64,000 nt of DNA from Siderastrea siderea (GCA_964030785.1 OZ034974.1:46940003-47004002); one strand, 5' to 3'. Shown: positions 47,201 to 59,899, counted from the first letter of the stretch. Numbers and translations are program-made. The notes: generated from the sequence alone by a model not told the origin.

Positions 47201-50200
47201 ATGGTGCAATCAACTAATATTGCATCATCATACTAGTACCAATTCCTTCTCTTCCTAGCCCACGCCGGCAAAACGCAACTGTCCTCTTTGTCCGCTGCGA
47301 AATACAAGTTAGCCAATCAGAAACCTTACAATCCACTTCGCAAACCACCCCCCCCCCCCATAAAACGCCAAGGGAAACCGCCTCTCACGCAGCACAATAT
47401 TACGCCGCTCCTATACGAAACGCAACTTTCAAAGCAAATCACATTCACAGAAGCGTGATATGCTCCCGACATTCACAAATCCTTCTGACTCCCACATTTT
47501 TACACCCCTCAAAATGTCAATCCCAATAAAAAAAAACTCCTGCGCTAAAAAAGTTTTCACCATAACCACTAACTAGATCAGACAACACAGCCAATTTCGC
47601 ATTCAATCCTATTAGCTCCTTTACTCAATTGCGCATGCGTTATACAAGACAAATACAAAAACCCTTAACAACCCTTAACAACCCTTCCCCGTTCATATCT
47701 TAAATACTGTAAATTAAAAGACAAAAACATAAGAAGGTAACATTCAGAAGACTAATATGCGCATGCGTTTTATATAAGACAGTACCGCTCTTGAGTACCC
47801 GTACCACAAGCTTTACAGCACTTTCTTCGTATGTTAAGCCAACTTGCTTTCAGGAAAAACCGTGCCCATTTTAAAAACCGGCAGTCGCCATAGCGACGGC
47901 CGGTTAATTATCATTTAACACCTTGATATGGAGAAGATTTCAAAATGGGACAAGTGTGGGTTTATTACTTAGGTGACCTGTAAGCGCAGCCCCTATGCAC
48001 CTCATATGAGAGGACTGCTTATTTCAAGAAACAACATTGATTGGAACAATGTTTTTGGTCCTGCACGTAATTCTTAGCACAATATCCAAAAAACCTAATA
48101 TGCTATGGTCTTATAAATTTAATTCTGAAACAAAATTTCATTGATATGACAAATATATCATAGAAGCTGCATGAGGATATCAACCTAAGTACCCTTTGAT
48201 ATAGACACTGAAGGGACAGGATTAAGTTTCTGCATTAAATAGCGGGGTCAGTATAAATAAAACTCAGCTGACCTTCAGATTGACACTTGAACATGGTTCA
48301 ACTACATTCAGATGCATTTTCTTTCAGGACTGGAAGGGAGACTCAGATGGCAATAACAGTCACTCGTCAAGTATTGGTGTATGTATGACTGGTGCCGATA
48401 CTAAGGTATTTGCTTAAAACAAACAACACCAACAACAAAGTAACATTCCACACTGCAATATTTCATGTAAGAAAGCCATGGCTGTGACGGGAGACAAATC
48501 AGTCAGGTTTGAGATAATTTTAAAATAAATAAACTGCAAGTAATAATTAATGGTAACTAGTATTTTTTGTAGTTTGTGTTTCTTTTGTGTGACTTAATTT
48601 CACCATTAACCTTTTGGGCACTAAGTAATGAACTCTGAAAATAATTATTAGTATTCATGAATTTATTATTATGAACAGGACGTTCAGGACCATAACAAAG
48701 TTCTGGTCACCTGTTGCTTTCAATTGATATTCACACCCCTAAAAAACTCTTTGTTGTTTTTTAAGTAAATTAATAATACAACAACAAGCTTTGTTCACCC
48801 ACAACATTGAGGTGTTATCAAACATACCCAGCTAAAAGAGGAATTATGGGTATCGGCCCTAAGTGGCAGCTCTGGTGTTATAACAATAAAATTTGGAATA
48901 GAACTTAATAGTAGTATTTAAAAAAAATTATCTGCTAATAAACTCAACAGGAAGAGAAGATCAGGCAAGCAAGAGCCATCCGAGTGCAGCCAGAAGTTCC
49001 ACATGGGGTGGACATAAAGGTGTACACTCCAACTGGCCTGTTAAGGAGAAGGTTTCCTGCAACTGGTTTTTACCAGGCAAATTAACACACCATAATATAA
49101 TATCACAAGATTACAAGTTAAGAAAAATTGTGTGTTCAGCCTTCCTGATCAAATTGTGTCCTCGTTATCACTGCAGTCACATGCATTATTGTAAAACAAT
49201 TTGGGTCTATACAAAAACATTGTACGCACGTTGCAAAATTTATAATGAATTTATTATTCTGCACATTTCAGGATGTGTATGACTGGTTGGGTGCAAGCCG
49301 AGATCTCCCACTCTACTTTGTCCTTGTTCACCAGGGACAAAATGGATCGCTAGTACGTCTTCCTGATGAAAACTTACAGCCACATGGGGGAAGTACTGAA
49401 ACTTGTGGAAAGGGTAATACTTTATATTCATAAATTTTATTCATATTATGTGTGTTGTAAACAAATATATGCCCACTGATTCAAGCAGTCAAGTATCCCA
49501 CTTACACCAAATTTGTACCACACTCAATAAGTACAGTACTGTAAACAAATTCCAAACATCTTGTTAATATCATTAGGTTCCTTGCTTGGATACTGTCAAG
49601 TTCCATTTGAGCTGGGTATATCATTTTTGTGTTTTAAGAATGTAAATTGCTTAATCAACAGTGAAACCCTGTCAAACTAGACACATTAAGATGGCCACTG
49701 GGTTTAATGATGTTTTTTGACACAAATGCAGGTTGTGAAGTAGCGTTACAAAGAACAAATCATTAATTGTGACACATCAGTTGAGGCCACACTGTACAAA
49801 TACTACTTGTGTTTCCTTGATATTTGCAGGCTGAACATGAAATAAAGAGCATAATGAATAGGGAGGAAGTAAGTACATCAGTACTTGCAAGTGGAGGCTT
49901 ATTAATATACATGTTTAAATAGTGCTTTGCCCTCAGATGGAAAGTGAAAACAATAGGCCTCAGGAGGTACCAGGAACCATTGTAATGTTGAACCCCCCCC
50001 CCCCCCCCACCCACCCTTGCCATCCATTAACTGCTAATTAAATTGGTAACACAATTTTCACTGGCGTTTTAATACAAAGTGTTTTGGTGGAATGTGATTA
50101 CTCACCTGGAGCCGTCATTACATTTCCATAAAGGTGGAAGGTGGTTGGTTATAACCTTGCAAAGGCATTTCTGGCAATAAGGTCGGTTCACACCTGGAGC

Positions 50201-50699
50201 TTTCAATATCAAGCGTTGTGGTGGAAGGTCTTTACACACCTGGAACCTTCAACACTTGTATTGAGGTGGAAGGTGGGTTCCTTGCATAGGTATTTCTTGT
50301 GATAAGGTCGGTTCACACCTGGAGCTTTCAATATCAAGTGTTGTGGTGGAAGGTCTTTACACACCTGGAACCTTCAACACTTGTATTGAGGTGGAAGGTG
50401 GGTTCCTTGCATAGGTATTTCTTGTGATAAGGTCGGTTCACACCTGGAGCTTTCAATATCAAGTGATGTGGTGGAAGGTCTTTACACACCCGCAACCTTC
50501 AACACTTGTATTGAGGTGGAAGGTGGGTTCCTTGCATAGGTATTTCTTGTGATAAGGTCGGTTCACACCTGAAGCTTTCCTTGCACTGCTTTTGACAAGG
50601 TCAGTTTACTCCTTGAGCCAGTGATACTTCCACCTTGGTTCTCTCCTTTTTTTCCTTCAGGTTACATTTCGTGGAACCCTACCCAATACAAGTCCATAA
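44252..50699 (+). CDS. protein with UBX-like ubiquitin-fold domain
   Basis: Exons: 44252-44292 (start MTDMTNEVLCKHH), 45390-45531, 48328-48405, 48951-49076, 49272-49413, 49830-49868 and 50661-50699 (stop). The UBX-like part spans exons four and five: HGVDIKVYTPTGLLRRRFPA then DVYDWLGASRDLPLYFVL, with the basic RRRFPAT turn and VYDWLG helix typical of UBX domains, which usually bind p97/VCP. Upstream is an acidic, Ser-rich linker (DWKGDSDGNNSHSS); the C terminus is short. Phases agree through 49413. That exon then ends in phase 1 while 49830 opens in phase 0, so a small exon or other donor is missing there. The junction after 49076 uses CAG followed by GC, probably a GC-AG intron. A CG-rich repeat sits in intron 1. 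The exact family is uncertain. Confidence 0.6.
44580..45060. mobile_element. CG-rich GAGATC minisatellite element, copy 3
   Basis: The right tip reads, inverted, CCCTTGTAAAAATTTGACCG, the same as the tip of copy 1 with few changes. The body is TCTCGCCGAGATCTCGGCGC-type units with GCGATATTT blocks. The left end is degraded. It lies in intron 1 of the UBX-like gene. Confidence 0.75.
45532..48327. other. large intron of the UBX-like gene
   Basis: No exon candidate was found between 45531 and 48328. A short palindrome, AACCGGC...GCCGGTT, lies near 47875-47912. The rest is AT-rich with short C-runs (for example near 47348). Confidence 0.5.
50072..50640 (+). repeat. 125-bp minisatellite, about four copies
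   Basis: GGTCGGTTCACACCTG begins at 50181, 50306, 50431 and 50556, exactly 125 bp apart each time. Each unit carries GGAGCTTTCAATATCAAG, GTGGAAGGTCTTTACACAC and GGTGGGTTCCTTGCATAGG. Copies 2 and 3 are nearly identical; the edges decay. It lies in the last intron of the UBX-like gene. Confidence 0.95.
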
Positions 50700-51676
50700 G
50701 TGCAAGAAAAAGTACAAGTCCATGAATCGACCACTAAAATATTAGGTCAGTTTGACAAGAAAACAGAACCTCAAAAGGAAAGGAGTTGGACAGTTGAGAT
50801 GCACAGGATTAAATTTTGTGTTATTAGCAAATTGGATACCTCGGGATACAGTTTAATCTTACTGAATATGTAATTAGGATGTTATTTGGTGTTATCATAT
50901 TTACAGACACATAATAGAATTTGGTGCATAACTGAGAAAAGGCCACAATTTTGTTGAACATCAAAAATTAGGAAGTCAATTTCGGCAGGGACCACACGTC
51001 ATAGTGCCACTAGTGGCCCACTTAGTCAGAGCTCAACTCTGGCTTCTGTAAAGTTTGAAGCAACTTGGAGTATTACTACCCCACTAGATGAGATACTGGT
51101 CCATCACAGGATACCCAGAAATGAAGTATTTACGAGTACTACTGTAACCTCTCCCCCCCACCCGCCACACACACTGGATGGGATGCTATTCCACTTCAGT
51201 GTACCCAAACAGATGAAGGAAGTAAAGACAGCGGAAGTAATTAACATTCAAAGTTTTCTTACAATTGTGGTCTTTAAATATCTTTGAAATTTATCGAAAA
51301 CAAGATGCTCATGAACCAGTTTTGGTTTACTTTGCCTAAATCTTTAGAGAAATCTGTGTAGAAAGGTACAAAGAATTCAAAGGAGCTATCTTCCATTCAA
51401 TGAGAGCAAGGAGGAAGGTGCTGGCGAGCTTTGAAAGCCAACGGATCAAGCTAACATTCATTTGCATTTTTAAGGCACCATGACTATTTGGGACAGACTG
51501 AGTCATGCTATGGGCAAAATATTTCATCGCACTCATCATCATGCATGCTAAAATAGGGTCAGTTGACCAAAGGAAAGGGGGAGGATGATGCCTTAATTTA
51601 TATCATCATAGCAAACACAAAAAAGGTACGATAAGTCAGCAACTTCAAAAATTTACACGACTTGGGCTTTTATCTA
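50700..51676. other. no gene seen
   Basis: 3' flank of the UBX-like gene, with no exon candidate. Confidence 0.5.
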
Positions 51677-51973
51677 GCCTGAGAAAACAGCCGACCTTTT
51701 GCGAGGTCGCCACTTGAGCCCTCACAAAACGACGTCTACAGATGTAAGTAACCAGCACATAAATTCCATGCTGATGACGTTTCACTACCCAGATCTAGTT
51801 AGTGCTTCTGATTGGTTGAAACGCGAGGGAATGTCGTTTCAACCAATCAGAAGCACTACCAAGATCTGGGGAGTGACGCGTCACCAGTATGGAATTTCTG
51901 TGCTCGTTACTCAGACGTCATTTTGTGAGGGCTCAAGAGGTGACCTCGCGAGACGTCGGCTGTTTTCTCAGGC
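51677..51973. mobile_element. 297-bp palindromic MITE, TA-flanked
   Basis: Starts GCCTGAGAAAACAGCCGAC and ends GTCGGCTGTTTTCTCAGGC. The centre also folds (CTTCTGATTGGTTGAAACG and inverse, around 51835). TA flanks lie at 51675-51676 and 51974-51975. Non-coding. Confidence 0.9.
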
Positions 51974-52127
51974 TAGCTTTTTCTTAATTAAGTGGCCGTA
52001 ATATATTTTGCACCCAGAGAAGAGAATAAACAACAGTGGGGTCCAGTGGCCCTGGGGCTTTCCTTGTTATATATGTAATAATTTACAATGTTTTTATTCT
52101 TGTTTCTGTTTTCAATCTACATGGCAG

Positions 52128-54910
52128 ATGCGGGGGATAACACAAGAAAGGAAGAGACCTCAGAAAGAATGAAAAAGGTTAGGGAATTGGAAACAATAAA
52201 GAGAAAGGAAAAGGAAAACAGAAAAAGCAAGAAACAGATGAAGGACATAAAGAAAGGTGAAGGTCATTAATTTCAAAGTTTTGTTGTCATAATTGTGGTC
52301 TTTAAAGGGATACAGTCACGGAGATTCCTATGTGTAGGGTGAAAAATGTACCGAAATTTGAATTAAATGGTTTTTCACATACAGAGGATAATACAAGAAC
52401 ATGGAAAGAAGGAAATAAAACGACCAGTTTTCTCAAAGGAAGACGAAACCATAGTCAGCTACTGGCAATTTTTCCACGAAACAAAGGAAAAAATATAAAA
52501 CATCAGCCTGTTGTTTTCAAGTTGCAACCATTCCCATCCAGGCGATCTGCAGCCACACACACTTAATTATGGTTTCTCAGAGAACTGGTAGAGTAGTTTT
52601 AAATGAAACTCAACTACAATCTCAGACAAAACTCACCACAACAAATCTTTCCCCCTCTCCCCCTTATCAATTTTGCGTTGCCTTCCAAACAACATTGAGT
52701 GAGGGGAGGGGGGAGGGAAACCATTACAATCTTGTTGGTGTTTCCATACAGGGAAATAATGAGAAATATGTGCGCTTATTGCATTTGTCTCTACCAGTTC
52801 TGTCCACAATTGTAGTTTTTTGTGTGTTTCCACTGAGAAGAAAATGTCTTTCAGCTTTTCAAAGTTATCCTGAATATTGGTGCATGTCCCTTTAAAGGTC
52901 ATTCTAAATTCATGAAAATACAACAATTTACATGACAGATGAGAGGGATAAAACTACAAACGAGGAAACCTCAGAAGGAAAAGAGGAGGCTATAGAAGAA
53001 GAAACAACAAGAAAAAGGAAGGAAAAGGAAATCAAAAAAAGAAAGAAACAGAGGAAGGAAATAACGAAAGGCGAAGGTAATTAATTTTGAAGTTTTCTTA
53101 TAATTGTGGTCTGTAAATGTCACCCTAAATTTGTGGAAAACAAAATGCTCATTAGCCAATTTAACGCATTTTTCCACGAAACAAAGGAAAAAATTGAAAA
53201 CATCAGCGTGATGTTTTCAAGTTGCAGCAATTCCCAGCCAGGCGATCTGCAGCCACACACACTTAATTATGGTTTCTCAGAGAACTGGTAGAGTAGTTTT
53301 AAATGAAACTCAACTACAATCTCAGACAAAACTATTGAGACACTTCGGAATGAGTGAGAACTTTGACCTTGAAAACCACTCACCACAACAAATCCTCTCC
53401 CCCCTCTCCCCCTTATCAATTTTGCGTTGCCTTCCAAACAACATTGAGTGAGGGGAGGGGGGAGGGAAACCATTACAATCTCGTTGGTATTTCTGTACAG
53501 GGAAATAATGAGAAATATGTGCGCTTATTGCATTTGTCTCTACCAGTTCTGTCTACAATTGTAGTTTTTTGTGTGTTTCCGCAGAGTAGAAAATGGCTTT
53601 CAGCTTTTCAAAGTTATCCTGAATATTGGTGCATGTCCCTTTAAAAGTCATTCTAAATTCATGAATGTACAAGAGAATTAAGACATTTCAAACATCAATA
53701 CATTATGATCTGTACTGCCCCAAGTTGCTCATGCTCTACTCCACAACCTGCTACCCATCACCAACAACTCAATACCCCTCAATTCCCCCCCCCCCCCCCT
53801 TGCCCCAAGACAAAAGCATTCAGAAAAGGACTGATGACATCATTCAATTAAGGTAATTATAGATGTACTAATATAATGTACAACTTTATTGGTTTCTGTT
53901 TACAATTTACATGACAGATGAGAGGGATAAAACTACAAACGAGGAAACCTTAGAAGGAAAAGAGGAGGCTATAGAAGAAGAAACAACAAGAAAAAGGAAG
54001 GAAAAGGAAATCAAAAAAAGAAAGAAACAGAGGAAGGAAATAACGAAAGGCGAAGGTAAGTAATTTTGAAAGTTTGTTATAGTTGTGGTCTGTAAATGTC
54101 ACCCTAAATTTGTGGAAAACAAAATGCTCATTAGCCAATGTAGGACATTTCGAACATCAATACATTATGATCTGTACTGCCCCAAGTTGCTCATGCTCTA
54201 CTCCACAATCTGCTACCCATCACCAAGAACTCAATACCCCTCAATTCCCCCCCCCCCTGCCCCAAGACAAAAGCATTCAGAAAAGGACTGATGACATCAA
54301 TCAAATAAGGTAATTATAGATGTACTAATATAATGTACACCTTTTTTGGTTTCTGTTTACAATTTACATGACAGACAGATGAGAGGGATAAAACTACAAA
54401 CGAGGAAACCTTAGAAGGAAAAGGGGAGGCTGGGGGAGAGGAAACTACGGACAAAACGAAAGGAAAAGGAAAACAGGAAAGCAAAGAAACAGACAAAGGA
54501 CATAAAGAAAGGTGAAAGTAATTAACATTCAAAGTTTTCTGGTAATTGTGGTAATAAAATGTCATTCTGAATTCATGAAAAACAAGATGCCCATTTGCCG
54601 AATTAAGATATTTCAAACATCAATACCGCACATTCTGTACTGCCCCAAGTTGCTCATGCTGCAATACACAACCTTCTACCCTTCACCTATTAGATGTAAT
54701 AATGTACAATTTTCTTCTATTTGTTTAATGCACATAACAGATGAGAGAGATAAAACAACAAAGTCAAAGAGAGTAGAAGAGTTATTAGAAGGAAAAGAGG
54801 AGGACAGGGAAGAAAAAGCAATGAGTCGAAGGAAAAGAAGGCGGCAGAAAGAAAAAGATAAAAAGAAAATTCAACTGGATAAAGAAAAGGAGGGGGAAAT
54901 GGACAACTGA
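52128..54910 (+). CDS. tandem array of Lys/Glu-rich exons, coiled-coil-like
   Basis: Five related exons follow CAG acceptors: 52128-52256, 52939-53076, 53918-54055, 54379-54511 and the terminal 54741-54910 (stop). Typical text is DERDKTTNEETSEGKEEAIE followed by an alternating Lys/Arg/Glu tract ending ITKGEG. Copies 1-3 are phase 1 at both ends. Exons 2 and 3 differ by almost nothing. Exon 4 is 133 nt long, so its second half is read in another frame (KQESKETDKGHKER) and its exit phase does not fit the last exon. The introns are duplicated too. The product would be a highly charged, probably helical or disordered tail. No start was found; it could be the 3' end of a longer gene. The function is unknown. 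Confidence 0.5.
52560..53650 (+). repeat. segmental tandem duplication of intron blocks
   Basis: About 370 bp from ATGGTTTCTCAGAGAACTGG at 52569 recurs at 53269 (700 bp later), including the T-rich stretch and CTTTCAGCTTTTCAAAGTTA. Shorter pieces (CATTATGATCTGTACTGCCC, with C-runs at about 53785 and 54246) recur near 53685 and 54165. The exon array grew by repeated local duplication. Confidence 0.85.
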
Positions 54911-55177
54911 TTGTCTAACAGAAACTGGAGGTTTAATTATCCCACTTAAACTACGCTAGGACAACCTTACGGTTGTTTCACAATCAAGGGTACCTTTTAG
55001 TAGTCAATAAGGGTGAAAAATAAATTTCTACATTTCCATAAATAAATCTTTTGTGTAAGAAGCTTGGTGTCTTTGGCACACATTCCTGCACAAACTTCTT
55101 TTTTTCCAGGTTAACAAAACACCTCTTTCAAATGATTTAATTGGTAGGAATCGACATGGTGATAAAGTTAAAAATGT
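54911..55177. other. short non-coding interval
   Basis: 3' flank of the exon array up to the truncation point of the Penelope-like element. No gene. Confidence 0.5.
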
Positions 55178-55938
55178 TCGGTGACACCAAAACAACCAGA
55201 CAAGAAGATGGCTCAATCACCGTATCTGTCTACAGGAAAGCTACCAACACCGACCGTTACCTTGATTTCAAATCACACCACCATCCCCAGCATAAACACT
55301 CGGTCGCTCGGACTCTCATGGATCGCGCGAGGAACATTCCTTCCACGGAGGAGGAAGTATCACGGGAAACTAAGCGAGTAGCGAAAGCCCTCGCCACTAA
55401 CAACTACCCTGCTAACTTCATTCACAATGGCCGCCAACTGAGTAGACAACAAGAAATAAATGGTATCGACCATCGTGGCTTTGATATCCTCCCCTACGCC
55501 AAAGGATTTTCCGAAAGAGTTGCAAACGTTCTTCGAGGTTTCAACATCAAGGTCGCCCATAAACCTATTCGCACCATCTCGAGCATACTCAAAAAGCCAA
55601 AAGACAAGATCGAGAAAGAGGCTTCCAGAGGAATCGTATATAAGATCAAATGTAAAGATTGTGATTGTGTTTATGTTGGTCAGACATCACGCGCGCTAAA
55701 AACACGTGTGAAAGAACACGCTAAGGCCATAGCAACATTGGATAAAAACTCTTTGTTGGCCAAACACCATATGCTTAACGGTCATCAAATAGATTTGGAG
55801 AGCGTTGAAATTGTCGACAGGTCATTGGCGTGGCGACAAAGACTAATTCTTGAAGCTTGGCATTCCGTGCGAAATAGGAACACTATAAACGAACACATAG
55901 CGCTACCAAACGTATACAATAACATTAAGAATTTTTAG
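55178..55938 (+). CDS. Penelope-like retroelement, 3' fragment with GIY-YIG nuclease
   Basis: The open frame runs 55141-55938 without stops. Recognisable element sequence begins at TRQEDGSITVSVYRKATNTD, the end of a reverse transcriptase, followed by YLDFKSHHHPQHKHSVARTL. The C-terminal part carries a GIY-YIG-type nuclease: GIVYKIKCKDCDCVYVGQTS, then RVKEHAKA and HMLNGHQID. Penelope-like elements copy RNA at exposed DNA ends, using this nuclease or none. The polymerase core (YADD box and upstream) is missing, so this is a 5'-truncated copy that cannot move alone. The first dozen codons are flanking sequence. The frame is intact, suggesting a fairly recent insertion. Confidence 0.85.
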
Positions 55939-56110
55939 AGTCATTAAGAATACTCTAGAGACTATTGTTGCACTCAGAAAGTTCCTTCGAGGTGTGATTT
56001 TTTTATCACACATCGGTTACATATTCTAAGTAGGACGCCGTTAGACATTTGCATTTTTATCTTTGCTGAGGAAGGCAACAGTAGTGGCCGAAACGTCCAT
56101 AACTATTTTT
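55939..56110 (+). mobile_element. 3' untranslated part of the Penelope-like element
   Basis: After the stop codon comes a tract ending in GCTGAGGAAGGCAACAGTAG and GGCCGAAACGTCCATAAC. A GGCCGAAACGT tail is familiar from 3' ends of animal retroelements of this kind. The exact end of the element is not determinable. Confidence 0.55.
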
Positions 56111-58559
56111 AGCCAGTGTCAACTTTTTAAATTCTTTTTTACCAGTTTTTTTTCGACATGGTGATCTTCCAATGTAACTACTAAAGTAGAAGAAATTTTT
56201 TAAGAGAGCAAGAGAGTATTTTACTTAATGGAGTAAAAGCAACCTCAGTGGCCTGTAATGCTTCATATTATCAAAAATGGCATATCATAAAAACGAAAGA
56301 AACTATAAAATTAATAGCCTTCAATTCACTGATATTGAGTCACAAGTTTGCTAAGATCTAGCTGTTCAAAGGGGTACGGACACTACAACATCACAGAACT
56401 TACCGCCTGAACTCTAATGGAAAGCAAATAATAATAACTAACATATTGAAGTGCACTCTTTCCAAATGACATATATTCATTTTTTTTAAATTAGAGAAAG
56501 CATTTTGTGTAGAAACAGCACTTAGGTGATAATCAAGTGACTTCAGGCATACAAGGCGGGGTTGATGCCACCCCTCCCATAAAGTTTGTTTCCAGCTTTA
56601 TCAAGGGGATTTTGTTTATCAGAGCCTGTCATTTCAGTAGCTGTAGGCATATCCCTAAGACACATTTAGGTTTGGCGAGAATTGGTTCCTATGGCTATGA
56701 GATATGATGACTCGTAAGTAGCAGGTGGTCAAGCCTTTACTGAATAAAAATGCATGTTTTCATCTCTTGTCTGAGAAAAAAGCACACACATGTTTAATTA
56801 TATCATATTTTTCATGTCTAACATTAGAAAATATTTATTTCCTCCATCCTTTTACGTCTTTTAAATCCTGAGTAAAATCCAAGATGGCCACCAAGAAGGT
56901 GGCCATCTTGGATTATGTCACTGGCCCGGAGCAGTTTAACCAACCCATAATATTTACCTCAATCTTAATTTAACTTTCACTCTTTATCAGTAGCTTAACT
57001 ACAGTCAGGTTTTGGGGGCATATTGTACATGACCAATCCAAAAATCAACCCACATATCATACTGCAAAATGTTGAACTCTTGTTAATGGTCCTTTAATTG
57101 TAACACATGTACTAAATCTAAGGTCAGGACAAGCTAGACGAAAGGTTGCGTGCCCGATTTCCTCAAGAAAACCTTATTGCTGCGACATAATTTTGTCCAA
57201 AAAACAGGTTGTACAATCCTTAACTGGTAAAAAGTCGTGTTTCAGGTCACATGGACAATATAACACAATTTTTTTTATGTTACCTTGTGTGCACTGCTTA
57301 TGTGATCTGTCCCTGCAAAAAATAAGATAGTCCAATGGGGATGCATTACTTATTATATTCTGTAATGTAGGATGCCTTCTATGTGCACACATCAAGTATC
57401 TTGTCTCAGAGACATATCTCCCGGCAGTGCACACGAAGTAACTTATTGAAAAAGTGACCTGTCTCACGTGTCTAGTGAGAATGAAGCTTTAAAGCTCTCA
57501 TTAGGTGGCTTAAAGGTTTTAGTGTTTGCAGGTGTATGAAATGAATTACAGTGCTATATTCATAACTAAGCTAATAATTATATAAGCTCATGATAGCTCG
57601 TATTTTTTTTTAGTGACATGGACTTAAGTCTTAAATAAACATTTGATTTTTGTCGAGCTGAAAGTGAACTTATCAGGACTCAATTAAATTATACCATGTT
57701 CTAATTCTCGGTTCAGGCTGACGAAGGACATTGATCTTTTCATTTCTAGCATTAGGTAAGAAGTGTTAAGTTTTAATGGTTCGCATTCTTCAGACTCATT
57801 ATACGATACTTTGTGCACATATAGTTGTAATAACGGTCATGTACTAAAATAAAAACAAAAGCCAATCACGTTTCCTTTCCTCTTCTTTGCCATTGTCGTC
57901 CCCAGAGGCCGCAATCCTTTTGGTCAGCACCAAGGATCGAGACCTTTCCTGGAGAAGGCGCGCACTAAATCTCGTCCCCATTGTCACGCGGGCGTTCCAT
58001 ATTAGCTAGGGACGGACGATTTTAATTCTGACTGGGGATGGCAGTTGGGCAACTACGAAAAAAAAATCGTGCATAGCGGCTCAAAGCAAGGCAATTTACT
58101 GCTAGTTCATGCATAGCTTTTAGTCTAAGAAAAAATCCTCTACAATAAAAGTTACTCAAACCCCCCCCCCCCCCCCACAAAAATACAATTGTCCATCCCT
58201 GCTAGCTGCTGGGTATGTTCAGTTGATCGAACGATCTCTGGTTGGCTGATAATTTCAATGAACAGATTGAATTCTCCTATTCACCGTGATGCCAGTTTGT
58301 CTTATCAATTGTTGGCATTTATTACAAGATATTGAAAGTCTGTGGTAAAGTTCGCCACTATCAAATCCCGATATTATTTTAGTTATACGGCGTTTAGCAA
58401 ATACCCTGGATGAAATCGGATGAAATTGAATTGGAGACATGGTGTATTAACCAGCCGAATATTTCAATATCATTCAACAATGCAACTATCAACAAAAAGG
58501 ATATTGAGAATCATTTATTTATTAAAAGATTGTGTTATTTCAAAACGTGGGACAGTTAT
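56111..58559. other. no gene seen; perfect 16-bp hairpin
   Basis: No exon chain. At 56877-56892 and 56898-56913, ATCCAAGATGGCCACC and its exact inverse flank a 5-base loop. A C-run lies near 58159. Short minus frames (57174-57467, 58255-58440) have no support. Confidence 0.5.
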
Positions 58560-59083
58560 TAAGGCCGGGCCAAACGAGGCCGAGAGTTGCCGAGAGTTTT
58601 CTTCAACTCTCGGTGACTATCGTCCACCCGGCCAAACGAGAACGAGAACGAGTTCATCGCGTGACAAGACATCTAATCGCGCGACAATCGCGCGAGTGAA
58701 CGAACATGGCGAACGACTAGCCGACTATCCAGTGCAATGAATTTTTCACGCAAGGGAAAAGCTGCTGCGTGCTTATTGCTCATGTTCATGCGAAACACCT
58801 CATCGTGGTTTAGCCAGTTTCCTTGGTTGCCGCCGCAGAGACTCCGACGAAATCCATGACGCCATGTTGTTTGAGGAGGTGATTGGCCGCAAAACTCTCA
58901 TGCAACTCTCAAACGCGGGCCAAACGAGAGAAAACTCTCGGCGACTATCAACAAAAATTTGAGCAGGTTCAAATTCGATGAGAGCGGGTGAGAGTCGCCG
59001 AGAGCGCATGAGAGTTTAATAAGGCCAAACGAGGTCGAGAGTTTGAACTCTCGGCAACTCTCGTTTGGCTCCGGCTGTAATGC
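58560..59083. repeat. CCAAACGAG/GAGAGTT inverted repeat element
   Basis: The left part (AAGGCCGGGCCAAACGAGG, CGAGAGTTGCCGAGAGTTTT) is mirrored at the right end (TTTGAACTCTCGGCAACTCT, CGTTTGGCTCCGGC). Internal fragments of the same motif occur near 58640 and 58915-59010. It looks like a MITE or short tandem inverted family. The Ser/Arg-rich open frames across it are not genes. Confidence 0.65.
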
Positions 59084-59741
59084 AGTGAATTCAAGTTGAC
59101 AGTACAAGTCCCTGTGAAAATATACGTTTGATTTATGGAGATTTTGCCTTACGATTTAGCGGAAACGGAGCAACTTTTACCGCGTCAGTAATCGTATGAT
59201 GAACAAATCAGAAGGTTTTGTCGAGAAACTGACTAACAACGCAATAATACGAATCTCATGGAAGCTACAAAAATACTGGCTTTTGTACAAGTGGAGTCCG
59301 CATTGAATCGGTTTAATTTTCACCGGCATTTTCACAAGTTTCACTCTTATTTAGGGCTATTTTGTGTCGCTAAATCACCTTTGTGTAAAAGAGTTTCCAT
59401 GAAAGAAAAAGGCCGCTAGTTATATTAGTGAAATGAGGCGCGGCTTGCATAAGCTTGTTTTTTTGTCCATTGGTGACAGACTTTGGTTAACAAAGATGGT
59501 TCCACGCGTAAACTGGGACCTATTCATTTCCAATAAATAGACAAACAGCCTTTGTGGGCTCCCGTTCGAAAAACAATAATGAAATATCTTGCAAGTTTAA
59601 TAAATAGGCTATTAAAATTACTTTTCAATAGGTGGTAAAATGTGTTCCGCCATAGTCTATTTTCCTATTTTCCTTTTTTCCAAAAAGGCGTGATAGAGAA
59701 GTTCGTGGGGAGCTATAAAGTGACGGGCTTATTAACCAATA

Positions 59742-59899
59742 TACCGCACATTGGCCCAATAAACCACGCGGGATGTTGGAAGAACACGAGAAGGGATTGT
59801 AAGTCGCCAGCCGAAGGCAAGTGATTTACAAGCTTTTCGAGTGTTATTCCAATATCCCAAGGGGTTCATTGAGCCAATAAACCATAGAAATGTGCGGTA
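59742..59899. repeat. 158-bp inverted-repeat element
   Basis: TACCGCACATT at the left and AATGTGCGGTA at the right are perfect inverses. Inside them, CCAATAAACCA occurs in both halves in the same direction, and GTAAGTCGCC...GGCAAGTGATTTAC forms the central stem. Confidence 0.7.

Noticed and set aside
50181..50640. Regular repeats as a CRISPR array
   Set aside because: The 125-bp units are contiguous with no variable spacers, and the DNA is eukaryotic.
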